The notes beneath the pieces are model-generated. The model saw only the letters and a program-made list of their open reading frames with translations, was not told the DNA's origin and did no database searches. The translations under genes were made by a program, and so were the position numbers. A stretch of DNA of 64,000 nt from Prauserella salsuginis (GTDB lineage: Bacteria > Actinomycetota > Actinomycetes > Mycobacteriales > Pseudonocardiaceae), in contig NZ_JANBBF010000011.1 of NCBI RefSeq assembly GCF_024648885.1, forward strand, positions 186,001-250,000, written 5' to 3'. Shown piece by piece: positions 18,512 to 27,569 of this stretch (position 1 is the first letter of the stretch; each line of letters opens with the position of its first letter).

Positions 18512-18740
18512 GGGACGTGGGTGTCGAGGCTGTCATGGGGCGGAGCGGGGCTTCCGTGAAGCCGGGCTCGTCTCACGGGTCGGGGGTGCCGGGACGCCGG
18601 TCACGGGGCGCAGGTCCGCGGTCGTGTGGCCGGGCCTGCGGGAGGTTCGGGTTCGGGGGTGCGGGGAGCGTGGGTCGATCGGGGCGAGTCGGGCGGGTGT
18701 CGGGCGATGCCGGGGGACCACCGCCCGACACCCGCCGGTG

Positions 18741-19022
18741 TCACGCCGCCTGCGGCGTGGAATCCGCACGCCGGCGACGTGCGAGCTCACGGCGTTCCTC
18801 CTGGGTGAGGCCGCCGAAGACGCCGTAGTCGAGACCGTTCTCCAGTGCGTAGGAGAGGCAGCGGTCACGGACGGGGCAGCGCGCGCAGACCGCCTTGGCC
18901 TGCGCGGCCTGCTGGGAGCCAGGGCCCATGTCGGATACGGGGAAGAACAGTTCCGGGTCCTCGTCGCGGCAGGCGGCGTTGTGCACCCACTCGAGGCCCT
19001 GCGGTCGGTCGAACGTTTCCAT
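18741..19022 (-). CDS. WhiB-family iron-sulfur transcriptional regulator
   Basis: 93 residues. Four cluster-binding cysteines Cys18, Cys46, Cys49 and Cys55 in the WhiB pattern C-x27-CxxC-x5-C. The turn motif GVFGGLTQEER is followed by the basic DNA-binding tail ARRRRA. WhiB proteins bind [4Fe-4S] and act with sigma factors in redox or developmental control. ATG 19022 gives the normal family length. Divergent from the DNA polymerase IV gene across a 387-base gap. Which Wbl subclass it belongs to (WhiB1, WhiB2 or other) is not clear to me. Confidence 0.92.
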   Translation of the reverse strand: METFDRPQGLEWVHNAACRDEDPELFFPVSDMGPGSQQAAQAKAVCARCPVRDRCLSYALENGLDYGVFGGLTQEERRELARRRRADSTPQAA

Positions 19023-19409
19023 GGTGCGGGCGCCCTCCTTTCGCGGCGCGGTTCGGGGTAGGGGTCGAACTCGAATCGTGTGTTCGCCGATTCGTGTCGG
19101 CCACCGGTGCGTGTCCGTGACGGCCGCCGCCGGGGCCACCGGAGATTGCCGCGGTTCGCGATCGGGGCACGCGACTGCCCGCGGGCCGTTTTCCGGCGTG
19201 GTCGGGGATGAATGCACGAGAACGGGCGAACATCTCGTCCAACGGCTGCGGGGACGAACTTGTTCCACGTTCAACGTCTTCTCCGGAGCGATGTCCGTCA
19301 CGTGCCGCGTGCGCCACATTCGCTTCCTGCGTTCGTGCGCCGGGTGCATTTCCGGAACGGGCGCACTCGCGGCCCCGGCGGTGGCCGGTGGTGGCGCATA
19401 CTGAGCGAT
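19023..19409. other. 387-base divergent promoter region, whiB and dinB
   Basis: No convincing gene. It contains the upstream regions of whiB (minus) and dinB (plus). A short direct repeat CGAATCGTGTG/CGATTCGTGTC lies at about 19072-19100. I see no clear LexA/SOS box. Confidence 0.5.
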
Positions 19410-20633
19410 GTGGACTGGGTACTGCACGTCGATCTCGATCAGTTCATTGCTGCTGTGGAGATCGCGCGTCATCCGGAGTTGCAGGGCGAACCCGTCGTCG
19501 TCGGCGGCAAGGGCGACCCTGCACAGCGCGGTGTCGTAGCGACGGCGTCGTACGAGGCGCGCGCGTTCGGCGTGCACTCCGGAATGCCGTTGCGGACGGC
19601 CCAGCGGAAATGTCCCGATGCGATATTCCTGCCCTCCGACTCGCCGGCCTACGAAGAGGTCTCGGAACGCGTCATGGCGGCATTGCGGGAACTGCCGGTC
19701 GTCGTGGAGGTGGCCGGCTGGGACGAGGCGTTTCTCGGGGCCGACACCGATGATCCCGAAGGTCTCGCGCAGCGCGTCCGCGACATTGTGAGAGAGCGCT
19801 GCGGTTTGGAGTCGTCGGTCGGGATCGGCGACAACAAACTGCGCGCGAAGACCGCGACCGGATTCGCCAAGCCGGGCGGAATCCACCGCCTCACGCAGGA
19901 GGACTGGTTGCCCGTGATGGCCCACCGGCCCCCGGACGCGCTGTGGGGTATCGGCAGCCGCACGATGGGTAAGCTCGCCGAACTCGGCATCACGACGGTC
20001 GGCGAGCTGGCCGCCGCCGATCGCGACCGGCTGGCGGCCAGGTTCGGGCCGACCATGGGCCCGTTCTTCCGCGTGCTGGCCCACGGCTGGGGTGACCGTG
20101 AGGTCACCGCCACGCCCTACGTGGCGAAGTCGCGCAGCCGGGAGACGACGTTCCAGGAGAACCTCACCGACCGCGACGCCGCCGATGCGGCCGTGCGCGA
20201 GCTCGCGCGGCGTGTCGCCGACGACGTGACCGCCGAGGGACGGCCCGTCGCGCGCGTGGCCGTGAAGGTGCGGTTCGCGCCGTTCCTGACCCGGACCCGC
20301 AGCACGACGCTTCCCGAGCCGCTCGACCCGGCTACCGAGGGCGAACGGCCGGGCGAGGAGGAGCCGCGGCGATCGGAGGCGGAGTCACCCGAGCCGCGGG
20401 AGTCACCCAGGTCTCCGCAGCCGGAACAGCCTCCGGGACCGGAGTCGCTGGGGGAACCGGAGCCGCCGGGGGTGCCCGAGCTGCGTGCGAAGCCGGAGCG
20501 CACCACGGTCGGTGACGAGCTCGAACGCGCCGCGCTGGCCGTGCTGGACCGGTTCGAGTTCGACCGTCCGGTGCGGCTGCTGGGGGTCCGTGCCGAGTTC
20601 GTCGAGCCCCCTGCGGCCGGCCGCGAGGAATGA
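19410..20633 (+). CDS. dinB: DNA polymerase IV (Y-family, DinB) with long acidic-proline insert
   Basis: Translesion polymerase. 407 residues from GTG 19410, where VDWVLHVDLDQFIAAVE places the first catalytic Asp and the steric-gate Phe. The second acidic pair is WDEAFLGAD. Thumb helix-hairpin-helix motifs (GIGSRTMGKLAELGI) and the little-finger domain (SRETTFQENL, VAVKVRF, RSTTLPEP) follow. Inside the little finger, between RSTTLPEP and VGDELERAALAVLDRFEF, sits an extra segment of about 55 residues rich in Pro and Glu. Longer in-frame starts exist upstream but lack homology. Minus-strand neighbour: whiB. Confidence 0.9.
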   Translation: MDWVLHVDLDQFIAAVEIARHPELQGEPVVVGGKGDPAQRGVVATASYEARAFGVHSGMPLRTAQRKCPDAIFLPSDSPAYEEVSERVMAALRELPVVVEVAGWDEAFLGADTDDPEGLAQRVRDIVRERCGLESSVGIGDNKLRAKTATGFAKPGGIHRLTQEDWLPVMAHRPPDALWGIGSRTMGKLAELGITTVGELAAADRDRLAARFGPTMGPFFRVLAHGWGDREVTATPYVAKSRSRETTFQENLTDRDAADAAVRELARRVADDVTAEGRPVARVAVKVRFAPFLTRTRSTTLPEPLDPATEGERPGEEEPRRSEAESPEPRESPRSPQPEQPPGPESLGEPEPPGVPELRAKPERTTVGDELERAALAVLDRFEFDRPVRLLGVRAEFVEPPAAGREE

Positions 20634-20833
20634 GCTGAGTCACATCTCGGCCGCCGTGACGGCTCTGGGCCCGGTGGGTTCCCCGGAATGTCCGACCGTG
20701 CGGATATCCTGCAGTACGGTGCCTTCCCGCCGGGTTCGGTGAACCGGCCCGGTGCCGACGACCCGCACGAGGCGGCCTGCCCGTGGGTGCGCGGAAGCCG
20801 CCATCGCATCACGAGACCGGGAGAGACGACCCT

Positions 20834-22900
20834 GTGACTGCTTCGGCCGAGACCCTGTACGGGGCCGACGATCTGACCCACCTCGAGGGACTGGAAGCGG
20901 TACGGAAGCGGCCCGGCATGTACATCGGGTCCACCGACAGCCGCGGCGTGAACCACCTGTTCGCCGAGATCGTCGACAACTGCACCGACGAAGGCGTGGC
21001 GGGCCATGCCGACCGCGTCGTCGTCACGCTGCACGCCGACGGCAGTGTCGAGGTGGACGACAACGGCCGCGGCATCCCCACCGACAACCACGCCAAGTCG
21101 GGGATCTCGGGCGTCGAGCTGGTGCTGACCCGGCTGCACGCCGGCGGCAAGTTCGGCGGCTCCGGTTACAAGGCTTCGGGTGGTCTCCACGGGGTGGGCG
21201 CCTCGGCGGTCAACGCCCTGTCGCTGCGGTTCGACGTCCAGGTGCGACGGGCGGGCAAGGTCCACGAGATGTCCTTCGCGCGCGGCGTCGCGGGCGTGTT
21301 CGACGGCGCGGGCCCGAAGGCGAAGTTCACGCCGCAGTCGGGGTTGCGCGTCGCGCGGAAGATGAAGCGCGGTGAGGCCACCGGCACGACGATCCGCTAC
21401 TGGTACGACGCGCGGTACTTCGAACAGGGAGCCGCGCTCGACGTCGAGCACGTGCGCACCAAGCTGCAGCACACCGCGTTCCTCGTGCCCGGTGTCACCT
21501 ACGTGCTGCGGACGGCCACCGACGGTGAGGTCGGCACGATCGAGGAAGAGACGTTCCACTACCCGAACGGTCTCGTCGACATGGTCGAGTACCTCGCGCC
21601 GACCGGCGACCGCGCGGTGTCCGGAACGATCACGATCGCCGGCGAGGGCACCTACAAGGAGAACGCCGCCGACGAGAACGGCGTCATGCAATCCAATGTG
21701 GAGCGCCACGCCGAGGTGGACGTGGCGCTGCGCTGGGGGACCGGCTACGAGCGCACCATCGAGTGCTTCACCAACACCATCCGCAACGTGCACGGCGGTA
21801 CGCACCGGAAGGGCTTCGACCGGGCGCTGACGAAGTCGCTGCAGGAGGCGATCTCGCGTACCCGGGGGCTGCTCAAGCCGAAGGAGGACCCGCCCACCCT
21901 CGACGACATCACCGAGGGCATGACCGCCGTGGTCCACGTGCGCATCCCCGAGCCGCAGTTCACGTCGCAGACCAAGGACGAACTGTCGACCGCGGGCATC
22001 ACCAAGGTGGTCCAGGGCATCGTGGACAAGGAGATCCGCGCCTGGACCGACAACCGCAGGACCAAGTCCGAGGCCAAAACGGTGCTGCAGAAGATCGTCG
22101 ACGCCTCCCGGGTACGGATAGCCCAGAAGCAGCAGAAGGACGCCGCGCGGCGCAAGACGGCGCTCGAGGGTGCCGCCATGCCGCCCAAGCTGGTCGACTG
22201 CCGTGCGACGGGCATCGCGCGCAGCGAGCTGTTCCTCGTGGAGGGCGACAGCGCCCTCGGCAGTGCTCGCAGCGCCCGCGTGTCCGAATACCAGGCGTTG
22301 CTGCCGTTGCGAGGGAAGATCCTCAACGTGCAGAAGGCCGGTCTCGGCGATGCGCTGAAGAACGCCGAGATCTCGAACATCGTGCAGGTCCTCGGTGCGG
22401 GAACCGGGCGGACGTTCGACATGTCGGCGATGCGCTACGGCCGCGTGATCATCATGGCGGACGCGGATGTGGACGGTTCGCACATCCGCACCCTGCTGAT
22501 CACGCTGTTCGCCCGCTACATGCGGCCCGTCGTCGACGAGGGCAGGCTCTACGCCGCGATGCCGCCGCTGCACAAGGTCGTCACCAAGGGCAAGAGCGAG
22601 GAGACGCACTACACCTTCACCGAGCGGGAGATGCAGGAGAAGGTGGCGGAACTCGAGGCGAAGGGCAAGACGATCAAGAAGCCCGTGCCCCGCTTCAAGG
22701 GCCTCGGTGAGATGGACGCCGACGAGCTGTGGGATACGACGATGAACCCCGCGACCCGCGCCGTCCGCCGCATCACCCTCGACGACGCCGAGGCCGCCGA
22801 GGCGGCGCTCGAACTGCTCATGGGCGAAAAGGTCGAACCGCGCCGCAACTGGCTCGTCTCGTCGTCCGAACGCGTCGACCAGGCCGCGATCGACATCTGA
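20834..22900 (+). CDS. Type IIA topoisomerase subunit B (ParE/GyrB-like)
   Basis: 688-residue ATPase subunit. GHKL ATP site EIVDNCTDEG, DDNGRGIPTD and SGGLHGVGASAVNALS; transducer domain; TOPRIM with the catalytic Glu in LVEGDSALGSA and DADVDGSHIRTL; C-terminal PRFKGLGEMDADELWDTTM. GTG 20834 gives the family N-terminus (YGADDLTHLEGLEAVRKRPGM). It pairs with subunit A 100 bases downstream. Actinobacterial housekeeping gyrase lies near dnaA/recF, so this second pair is most likely the topoisomerase IV-like complex that relaxes or decatenates DNA. Confidence 0.93.
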   Translation: MTASAETLYGADDLTHLEGLEAVRKRPGMYIGSTDSRGVNHLFAEIVDNCTDEGVAGHADRVVVTLHADGSVEVDDNGRGIPTDNHAKSGISGVELVLTRLHAGGKFGGSGYKASGGLHGVGASAVNALSLRFDVQVRRAGKVHEMSFARGVAGVFDGAGPKAKFTPQSGLRVARKMKRGEATGTTIRYWYDARYFEQGAALDVEHVRTKLQHTAFLVPGVTYVLRTATDGEVGTIEEETFHYPNGLVDMVEYLAPTGDRAVSGTITIAGEGTYKENAADENGVMQSNVERHAEVDVALRWGTGYERTIECFTNTIRNVHGGTHRKGFDRALTKSLQEAISRTRGLLKPKEDPPTLDDITEGMTAVVHVRIPEPQFTSQTKDELSTAGITKVVQGIVDKEIRAWTDNRRTKSEAKTVLQKIVDASRVRIAQKQQKDAARRKTALEGAAMPPKLVDCRATGIARSELFLVEGDSALGSARSARVSEYQALLPLRGKILNVQKAGLGDALKNAEISNIVQVLGAGTGRTFDMSAMRYGRVIIMADADVDGSHIRTLLITLFARYMRPVVDEGRLYAAMPPLHKVVTKGKSEETHYTFTEREMQEKVAELEAKGKTIKKPVPRFKGLGEMDADELWDTTMNPATRAVRRITLDDAEAAEAALELLMGEKVEPRRNWLVSSSERVDQAAIDI

Positions 22901-22927
22901 CGGCGCCGCCGCGCCCGTACCCGCAGC

Positions 22928-22970
22928 CAGTATCCCAGCGCCCGATATCCCAGCACCGATATCCCAGCGC
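22928..22970. repeat. Short 14-15-bp tandem array between the topoisomerase genes
   Basis: Three copies of GATATCCCAGCGCC-like units. It sits 27 bases after the subunit B stop, inside what should be a bicistronic transcript. Confidence 0.8.
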
Positions 22971-23000
22971 CAGCGCACGAACTAGGAGCCGGACACCACG

Positions 23001-25484
23001 ATGGCACGCCGTAAGAATCCGACCACCCGCGTCGATCCGGCCGCGTTCGACCAGGCCGGCGCCCAGGTCTACGACAACTCGCTGACCGCCGAGATCGAGG
23101 ATTCGTACCTGGAGTACGCCTACTCGGTCATCCATTCCAGGGCCCTGCCCGACGCACGCGACGGTCTGAAGCCGGTACACCGCCGGATCCTGTTCTCGAT
23201 GAACGAGAACGGTTACCGGCCCAGCCACGCGTACGTGAAGTCCTCGCGTGTGGTCGGCGACGTGATGGGCCGGTACCACCCGCACGGCGACGTCGCGATC
23301 TACGACGCGATGGTGCGCCTGGCGCAGGACTTCTCGATGAACGTTCCGCTGGTCGACGGGCACGGTAACTTCGGAAGCCCGGACGATGGACCGGCCGCGT
23401 CGCGATACACCGAGGCCCGCATGTCGCCCGAGGCGATGCTGCTCGTCGGCGAGCTGGGCGAAGAGACGGTCGACATGCGGCCGAACTACGACGGCGAACT
23501 GCTCGAACCGTCCGTGCTGCCGGCGTCGTTCCCGAATCTGCTCGTCAACGGCACGTCCGGCATCGCGGTCGGCATGGCGACGAACATGATCCCGCACAAT
23601 CTCAGCGAGGTCATCGCCGCCGCCCGCTGGCTGATCAACCACCCGAACGCCTCGCTCGACAAGCTGATGGAGTTCGTGCCGGGGCCCGACCTGCCCACCG
23701 GCGGGCAGGTGCTCGGCCTGGACCAGGTGCGCAAGGCCTACGAGACGGGCCGCGGCGTCGTGCGGATGCGCGCGACCGTGGAGACCGGCCCGGTCGAGGG
23801 CAGCAGGCGGCAGGGCATCACCGTCACGGAGCTGCCGTACGGCGTCGGCCCGGAGAAGGTCATCGAGCGCATCACCGACGAGGTCAACAAGACCAAGCGG
23901 CTCACCGGAATCGCCGACGTCAAGGACCTCACCGATCGCGAGAACGGCACGCGGCTGGTCATCGAGTGCAAGGTCGGCGTCAACCCGCAGGCCCTGCTCG
24001 CCGACCTGTACCGGCTGACCCCGCTGGAGCAGTCGTTCGGCATCAACAACCTCGTGCTCGTCGACGGCAAGCCGCAGACGCTCGGCCTCAAACCGCTGCT
24101 CGAGGTGTTCCTGCAGCACCGCTACGACGTCGTCACACGCCGCACGCGCTACCGCAGGCGCAAGCGGGAAGAACGGCTGCACCTGGTCGAAGGTCTGCTG
24201 AAGGCGCTCGTCGATATCGACAAGGTGATCAGGCTCATCCGGCAGAGCGAGAACGCGCAGGCCGCCAAGGAGGGCCTGATGAAGCGGTTCGAGCTCACCG
24301 AGATCCAGGCCACGTACATTTTGGACACCCCGCTGCGGCGGCTCACCAAGTACGACAAGCTCGACCTGGAACAGGAGGACGCGAAGCTGCGCGAGGAGAT
24401 CGCGGAGCTGTCGAAGATCCTGGACGACGACAAGGAACTCAAGAAGGTCGTCTCGGCCGAGCTGGCGAAGATCGCCAAGGACTTCCCGACCGAACGGCGC
24501 AGCGCGCTGATCGACGGTGACCTCAAGGAGGTGCTGGCCGCGTCCAAGCCGGCCGGGCCGCTGGAGGTCGCCGACGACCCGTGTCACGTGGTGCTGTCGG
24601 CCACCGGGCTCGTCGCCCGTACCGCGGCCGAATCGGAGGAGGCGCAGGAAAGCCGTCGCCGCAACGGCCGCGTCAAACACGACGCGGTGCAGGCGGTCGC
24701 CGCCACCACCGCTCGTGGCCAGGTGATTCTGGTGACGAGCGCGGGGCGGGCGTTCAAGGTGGACGTGCTGCCGCTGCCCGTGCTGCCGGAGCAGAGCGGC
24801 ACGGTGTCGCTGCGCGGCGGCATGTCGGCGAAGGAGCTCGTGCCGTTGGCGAAGGGGGAGCGGATCGTCGGGCTCGCGCCGGTCGGTGATCACGTCGGTG
24901 ACTCGCCCGGGTTGGCGCTCGGCACGAAGGCGGGCGTGGTCAAGGTGTGCGCACCCGACTGGCCCGTGCGGTCGGAGGAGTTCGAGGTCATCAACCTCAA
25001 GGAAGACGACGAGGTCGTCGGCGCCGCGTGGCTGGCCGACGGCGAGGAGGAGCTGGCGTTCGTGACGTCGGCGGCGTCGCTGCTGCGGTACTCGGCCTCG
25101 CTGGTGCGGCCGCAGGGGTTGAAGAGCGGCGGCATGGCGGGCGTGAAGCTGTCCGGGGATGCCGAGGTGGTGTTCTTCGGCGCGGTGCGCACGGACGACG
25201 ACGACCACGGCGAACCACTGGTCGTCACGACCACGGGCGAGACCGTCAAGGTGACACCCTTCGCCGAGTACCCGGCCAAGGGCCGGGCGACGGCGGGGGT
25301 GCGTGCGCACCGGCTGCTCAAGGGCGAGGACGCGGTCCGCGTGGCGTGGATCGGACCGAGGCCCGCGGGCAGCTCACGGAAGGGCGACGCGGTGGAACTG
25401 CCCGAGGTCGACGACCGCCGCGACGGTTCCGGCGCCGCGCACCCCGGACCGGAGGTCATCGGTCACCGCATCGAACGCGACTGA
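23001..25484 (+). CDS. Type IIA topoisomerase subunit A (ParC/GyrA-like)
   Basis: 827 residues. Breakage-reunion domain with catalytic Tyr136 in AASRYTEARM, Arg before it, and the winged-helix segment RYHPHGDVAIYD. The C-terminal beta-pinwheel begins about residue 530; I see no canonical GyrA box (QRRGGKG), which favours a topoisomerase IV-like activity over gyrase. At the position of E. coli GyrA Ser83, which anchors the quinolone water-metal bridge, the residue is Val98; the acidic partner Asp102 is kept. The gene is in an operon with subunit B. ATG 23001 has AGGAGCC upstream. Confidence 0.93.
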   Translation: MARRKNPTTRVDPAAFDQAGAQVYDNSLTAEIEDSYLEYAYSVIHSRALPDARDGLKPVHRRILFSMNENGYRPSHAYVKSSRVVGDVMGRYHPHGDVAIYDAMVRLAQDFSMNVPLVDGHGNFGSPDDGPAASRYTEARMSPEAMLLVGELGEETVDMRPNYDGELLEPSVLPASFPNLLVNGTSGIAVGMATNMIPHNLSEVIAAARWLINHPNASLDKLMEFVPGPDLPTGGQVLGLDQVRKAYETGRGVVRMRATVETGPVEGSRRQGITVTELPYGVGPEKVIERITDEVNKTKRLTGIADVKDLTDRENGTRLVIECKVGVNPQALLADLYRLTPLEQSFGINNLVLVDGKPQTLGLKPLLEVFLQHRYDVVTRRTRYRRRKREERLHLVEGLLKALVDIDKVIRLIRQSENAQAAKEGLMKRFELTEIQATYILDTPLRRLTKYDKLDLEQEDAKLREEIAELSKILDDDKELKKVVSAELAKIAKDFPTERRSALIDGDLKEVLAASKPAGPLEVADDPCHVVLSATGLVARTAAESEEAQESRRRNGRVKHDAVQAVAATTARGQVILVTSAGRAFKVDVLPLPVLPEQSGTVSLRGGMSAKELVPLAKGERIVGLAPVGDHVGDSPGLALGTKAGVVKVCAPDWPVRSEEFEVINLKEDDEVVGAAWLADGEEELAFVTSAASLLRYSASLVRPQGLKSGGMAGVKLSGDAEVVFFGAVRTDDDDHGEPLVVTTTGETVKVTPFAEYPAKGRATAGVRAHRLLKGEDAVRVAWIGPRPAGSSRKGDAVELPEVDDRRDGSGAAHPGPEVIGHRIERD

Positions 25485-25513
25485 CCCGGGGCCGCAGGAG
25501 GCGTCGTCGCGGG

Positions 25514-25698
25514 GAGGGATACGAGGTCGAGACACCGGCGTTGCGCCGGCTGCTGGACGAGCGTTCCGACGAGCGCATGGTCTCCAGCACGCTGCTGGCG
25601 GTCGAGACCAGGCGAGCGGCGATCCGTCAGGGTGTGGTGCCGTGCCTCGCGCAGATCTCGCCTTGGAGAGGGTGGGGCTTCCGGTCACATCGCCCGGC
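25514..25698 (+). pseudogene. Remnant of a PIN-domain (VapC-type) toxin gene
   Basis: In one frame bases 25520-25630 read ETPALRRLLDERSDER then MVSSTLLAVETRRAAIR, the pattern of the middle of VapC toxins (ALRRxLDxRPDxxLVSSxLxxVExxRA). No start and no first catalytic Asp are present, and after a frameshift near 25630 the similarity seems to continue as VPRADLALERVGL. No antitoxin is seen. It therefore looks like a decayed toxin fragment in the gap after the topoisomerase operon. Recognition is by eye only. Confidence 0.45.
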
Positions 25699-25726
25699 TG
25701 AGCGCCGAACACGCGCGGTCTCGAAC

Positions 25727-26635
25727 TCAGCCGGGCCAGGCCGAGAGGGTGCGGTCGCTCTCGAATCGGCGGCGCTCGCCGGTGAGCGGGTCGGTGAACT
25801 CGAGGACCTTCGCGAGCAGCTGCAGCGGGTTGCGGAAGTCGTCGAGCGCGGTCTCGTAGGTCACGGGGTAGAACGAGTCGCCCACGATGGGCACGCCGAG
25901 TGAGGCCAGGTGCACCCGCAGCTGGTGCGTGCGGCCCGTTGCAGGCACCAGCCGGTAGCGGCCCAGGCCGTCGCGGGCCTCGACGAGTTCGACGTAGGTC
26001 TCCGCGTTCGGCTCGCCCGGCACCTCCTCGGCGGTGACGACCTCACGGCGCTTGACGATCCGGCTGCGCACCGTGCGCGGCAGCGCGAGCTGCGGGTCGT
26101 GCGGGGCGATCGCCTCGTACTCCTTGTGGACGGTGCGGTCGCGGAAAAGGTTCTGGTACGGGCCGCGCAGTTCGCGCCGCACGGTGAACATCAGCAGCCC
26201 GGCGGTCACCCGGTCGAGCCGGTGTACGGGGCTCAGTTCGGGCAGGCCGAGCTCGTCGCGCAAGCGCACCAGCGCGGTCTGCATGACGTGTTTGCCGCGG
26301 GGGATCGTCGCGAGGAAGTGCGGCTTGTCGGCCACGACGAGGTCGTCGTCGCGGTGGACGATGCCGATGTCGAACGGCACCGGAACCTCGTCGGGCAGGT
26401 CGCGGTGGAACCACACGAAATCGCCGGGGACGTACGGGGTGTCCTCGGTGACCGGGCCGGCGGTCGTGACGAACCTGCCCGCGGCGAGCATGTCGTCGAT
26501 GTAGGCGGGCTCCAGTCGGTGCAGGCGCTGCACCAGGTGGTCGCGCACGGTCGCCCACGTCCCGTCGACGGGCAGCCGCAGCCGCGCGGCGTCGAGTCCG
26601 TTGCGTTGCGGCAGCGGTGAGACGGGACGTTTCAT
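25727..26635 (-). CDS. RNA pseudouridine synthase, RluA family
   Basis: 302 residues. Isomerises uridine in rRNA or tRNA. Catalytic motif HRLDRVTAG (Asp in HRLD), followed by family motifs KEYEAI, RYRLVPATGRTHQLRVHLASLG and PIVGDSFYP. The N-terminal region (TWATVRDHLVQRLHRLEPAYIDDML) is in the S4-like position but is atypical. ATG 26635 overlaps the divergent promoter of the next gene. The target site cannot be told from sequence. Confidence 0.9.
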   Translation of the reverse strand: MKRPVSPLPQRNGLDAARLRLPVDGTWATVRDHLVQRLHRLEPAYIDDMLAAGRFVTTAGPVTEDTPYVPGDFVWFHRDLPDEVPVPFDIGIVHRDDDLVVADKPHFLATIPRGKHVMQTALVRLRDELGLPELSPVHRLDRVTAGLLMFTVRRELRGPYQNLFRDRTVHKEYEAIAPHDPQLALPRTVRSRIVKRREVVTAEEVPGEPNAETYVELVEARDGLGRYRLVPATGRTHQLRVHLASLGVPIVGDSFYPVTYETALDDFRNPLQLLAKVLEFTDPLTGERRRFESDRTLSAWPG

Positions 26636-26669
26636 GTCTCCAGGGTACCGGCGGCGTAGGGTGCCGATC

Positions 26670-27143
26670 GTGGAACGGATCAGCGATGCCGGGCCGCCCA
26701 GTGGTTGGCGGCGGGCACTGGCGCGGGCACCGATCGTGCTGTACCGGCGGGGATTCGGCGGGCTGTTGGGCCGACGGCTCATGTACCTGGTCCACACCGG
26801 CAGGCGGAGCGGGCGTCGGCGTGAGGTGGTGCTCGAGGTCGTGACCCGCGACGCCGGTTCGATCACGGCGTGCTCGGGATTCGGGACGAAAGCCGCCTGG
26901 TATCGCAACGTCATCGAGAACCCGTCAGTAAAAATCCAAAATGGACGGTTGTGCACCTCGGCTACGGCGGTTCCGCTGGACGTCCACACGGGCGTCGAGC
27001 TGATGTCCGAGTACGCGGGCAAGTATCCGAAGCTCGCTACCCGGCTGGCGCGCGTCATGGGCTATCGCGTCGACGGCGGCGACGACGACTTCCGCGCGCT
27101 CGGCCGCGAGGTCAGGTTCGTCCGCTTCGACCACACCGCCTGA
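26670..27143 (+). CDS. Deazaflavin (F420)-dependent oxidoreductase, DUF385/Ddn family
   Basis: 157 residues. Split-barrel flavin/deazaflavin reductase: LVHTGRRSGRRREVVLEVV, SGFGTKAAWYRNVIENPSV and the C-terminal REVRFVRF match the nitroreductase-like family typified by mycobacterial Ddn. These proteins use F420H2, a cofactor common in actinobacteria, to reduce quinones or xenobiotics. GTG 26670 is 9 bases after AGGG; GTG 26661 and ATG 26634 are alternatives. A hairpin about 100 bases downstream probably ends it. Confidence 0.85.
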   Translation: MERISDAGPPSGWRRALARAPIVLYRRGFGGLLGRRLMYLVHTGRRSGRRREVVLEVVTRDAGSITACSGFGTKAAWYRNVIENPSVKIQNGRLCTSATAVPLDVHTGVELMSEYAGKYPKLATRLARVMGYRVDGGDDDFRALGREVRFVRFDHTA

Positions 27144-27569
27144 CGGGGCCGTCGCAGGCGGCTCGTCGAGCACCACCCGCGGTGGTCTCGGGTGAGCCTG
27201 CTCGTAGCGGCGGCCGCCACGCGTCGCCGGTCTGAAGGGCCACGTGGAACGCCCGGCACGTCCGCCGAGAGGCGGCGTGCCGGGCGTTCTCCTCGTCCGG
27301 GGTCCGCAGGCGAGGGGGAGGTGCGCGGTCCCCGGGGGCTGTCGGCCCTCGTTCCCTCGTCTGAGAGCACGATACGACCGCGAACCCCGCCGGGCCATCG
27401 GCTGTGCGGACGATGTCGTACCCGCGAGTGCCCGAGCCCGCCGTCCGCCCTCGTCGCCGCGGTTCCCGCCGTGGTTCCTGCCGCGACCCGGTGCGGGCGG
27501 AGGGATTAGCGCCGCCCGGCGACGGGTAGTCGGCGCAGGACGCGGACGAGACGACCGAGGGGGTTCGCC
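27144..27569. other. 426-base gap without a gene, containing a strong hairpin
   Basis: Bases 27247-27289 form a perfect 14-bp stem GAACGCCCGGCACG/CGTGCCGGGCGTTC whose loop is itself a 5-bp stem (CCGCC/GGCGG), probably the terminator of the preceding oxidoreductase. Nothing else is recognisable; the last 60 bases carry the promoter and ribosome site of the next small gene. Confidence 0.7.

Larger units (their letters stand above)
17692..18740. other. 1.05-kb gap without a gene: AT-rich patch and repeat mosaic
   Basis: No frame here has plausible coding character. Bases 17850-17935 are strikingly AT-rich (ATGTATATGTTATGAATACC) and could be a promoter region for the methyltransferase or a foreign remnant. 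Bases 18070-18520 are a mosaic of tandem repeats (13 bp and 18 bp, listed separately, plus shorter GGGTGGCGCTGTG-type copies at 18280-18320). Bases 18520-18740 are the 3' flank of whiB. Confidence 0.7.

Noticed and set aside
20117-25310. Very long open frames on the minus strand across dinB and the topoisomerase genes
   Set aside because: They are antisense to well-supported genes with catalytic motifs and are typical third-position artefacts of high-GC DNA.
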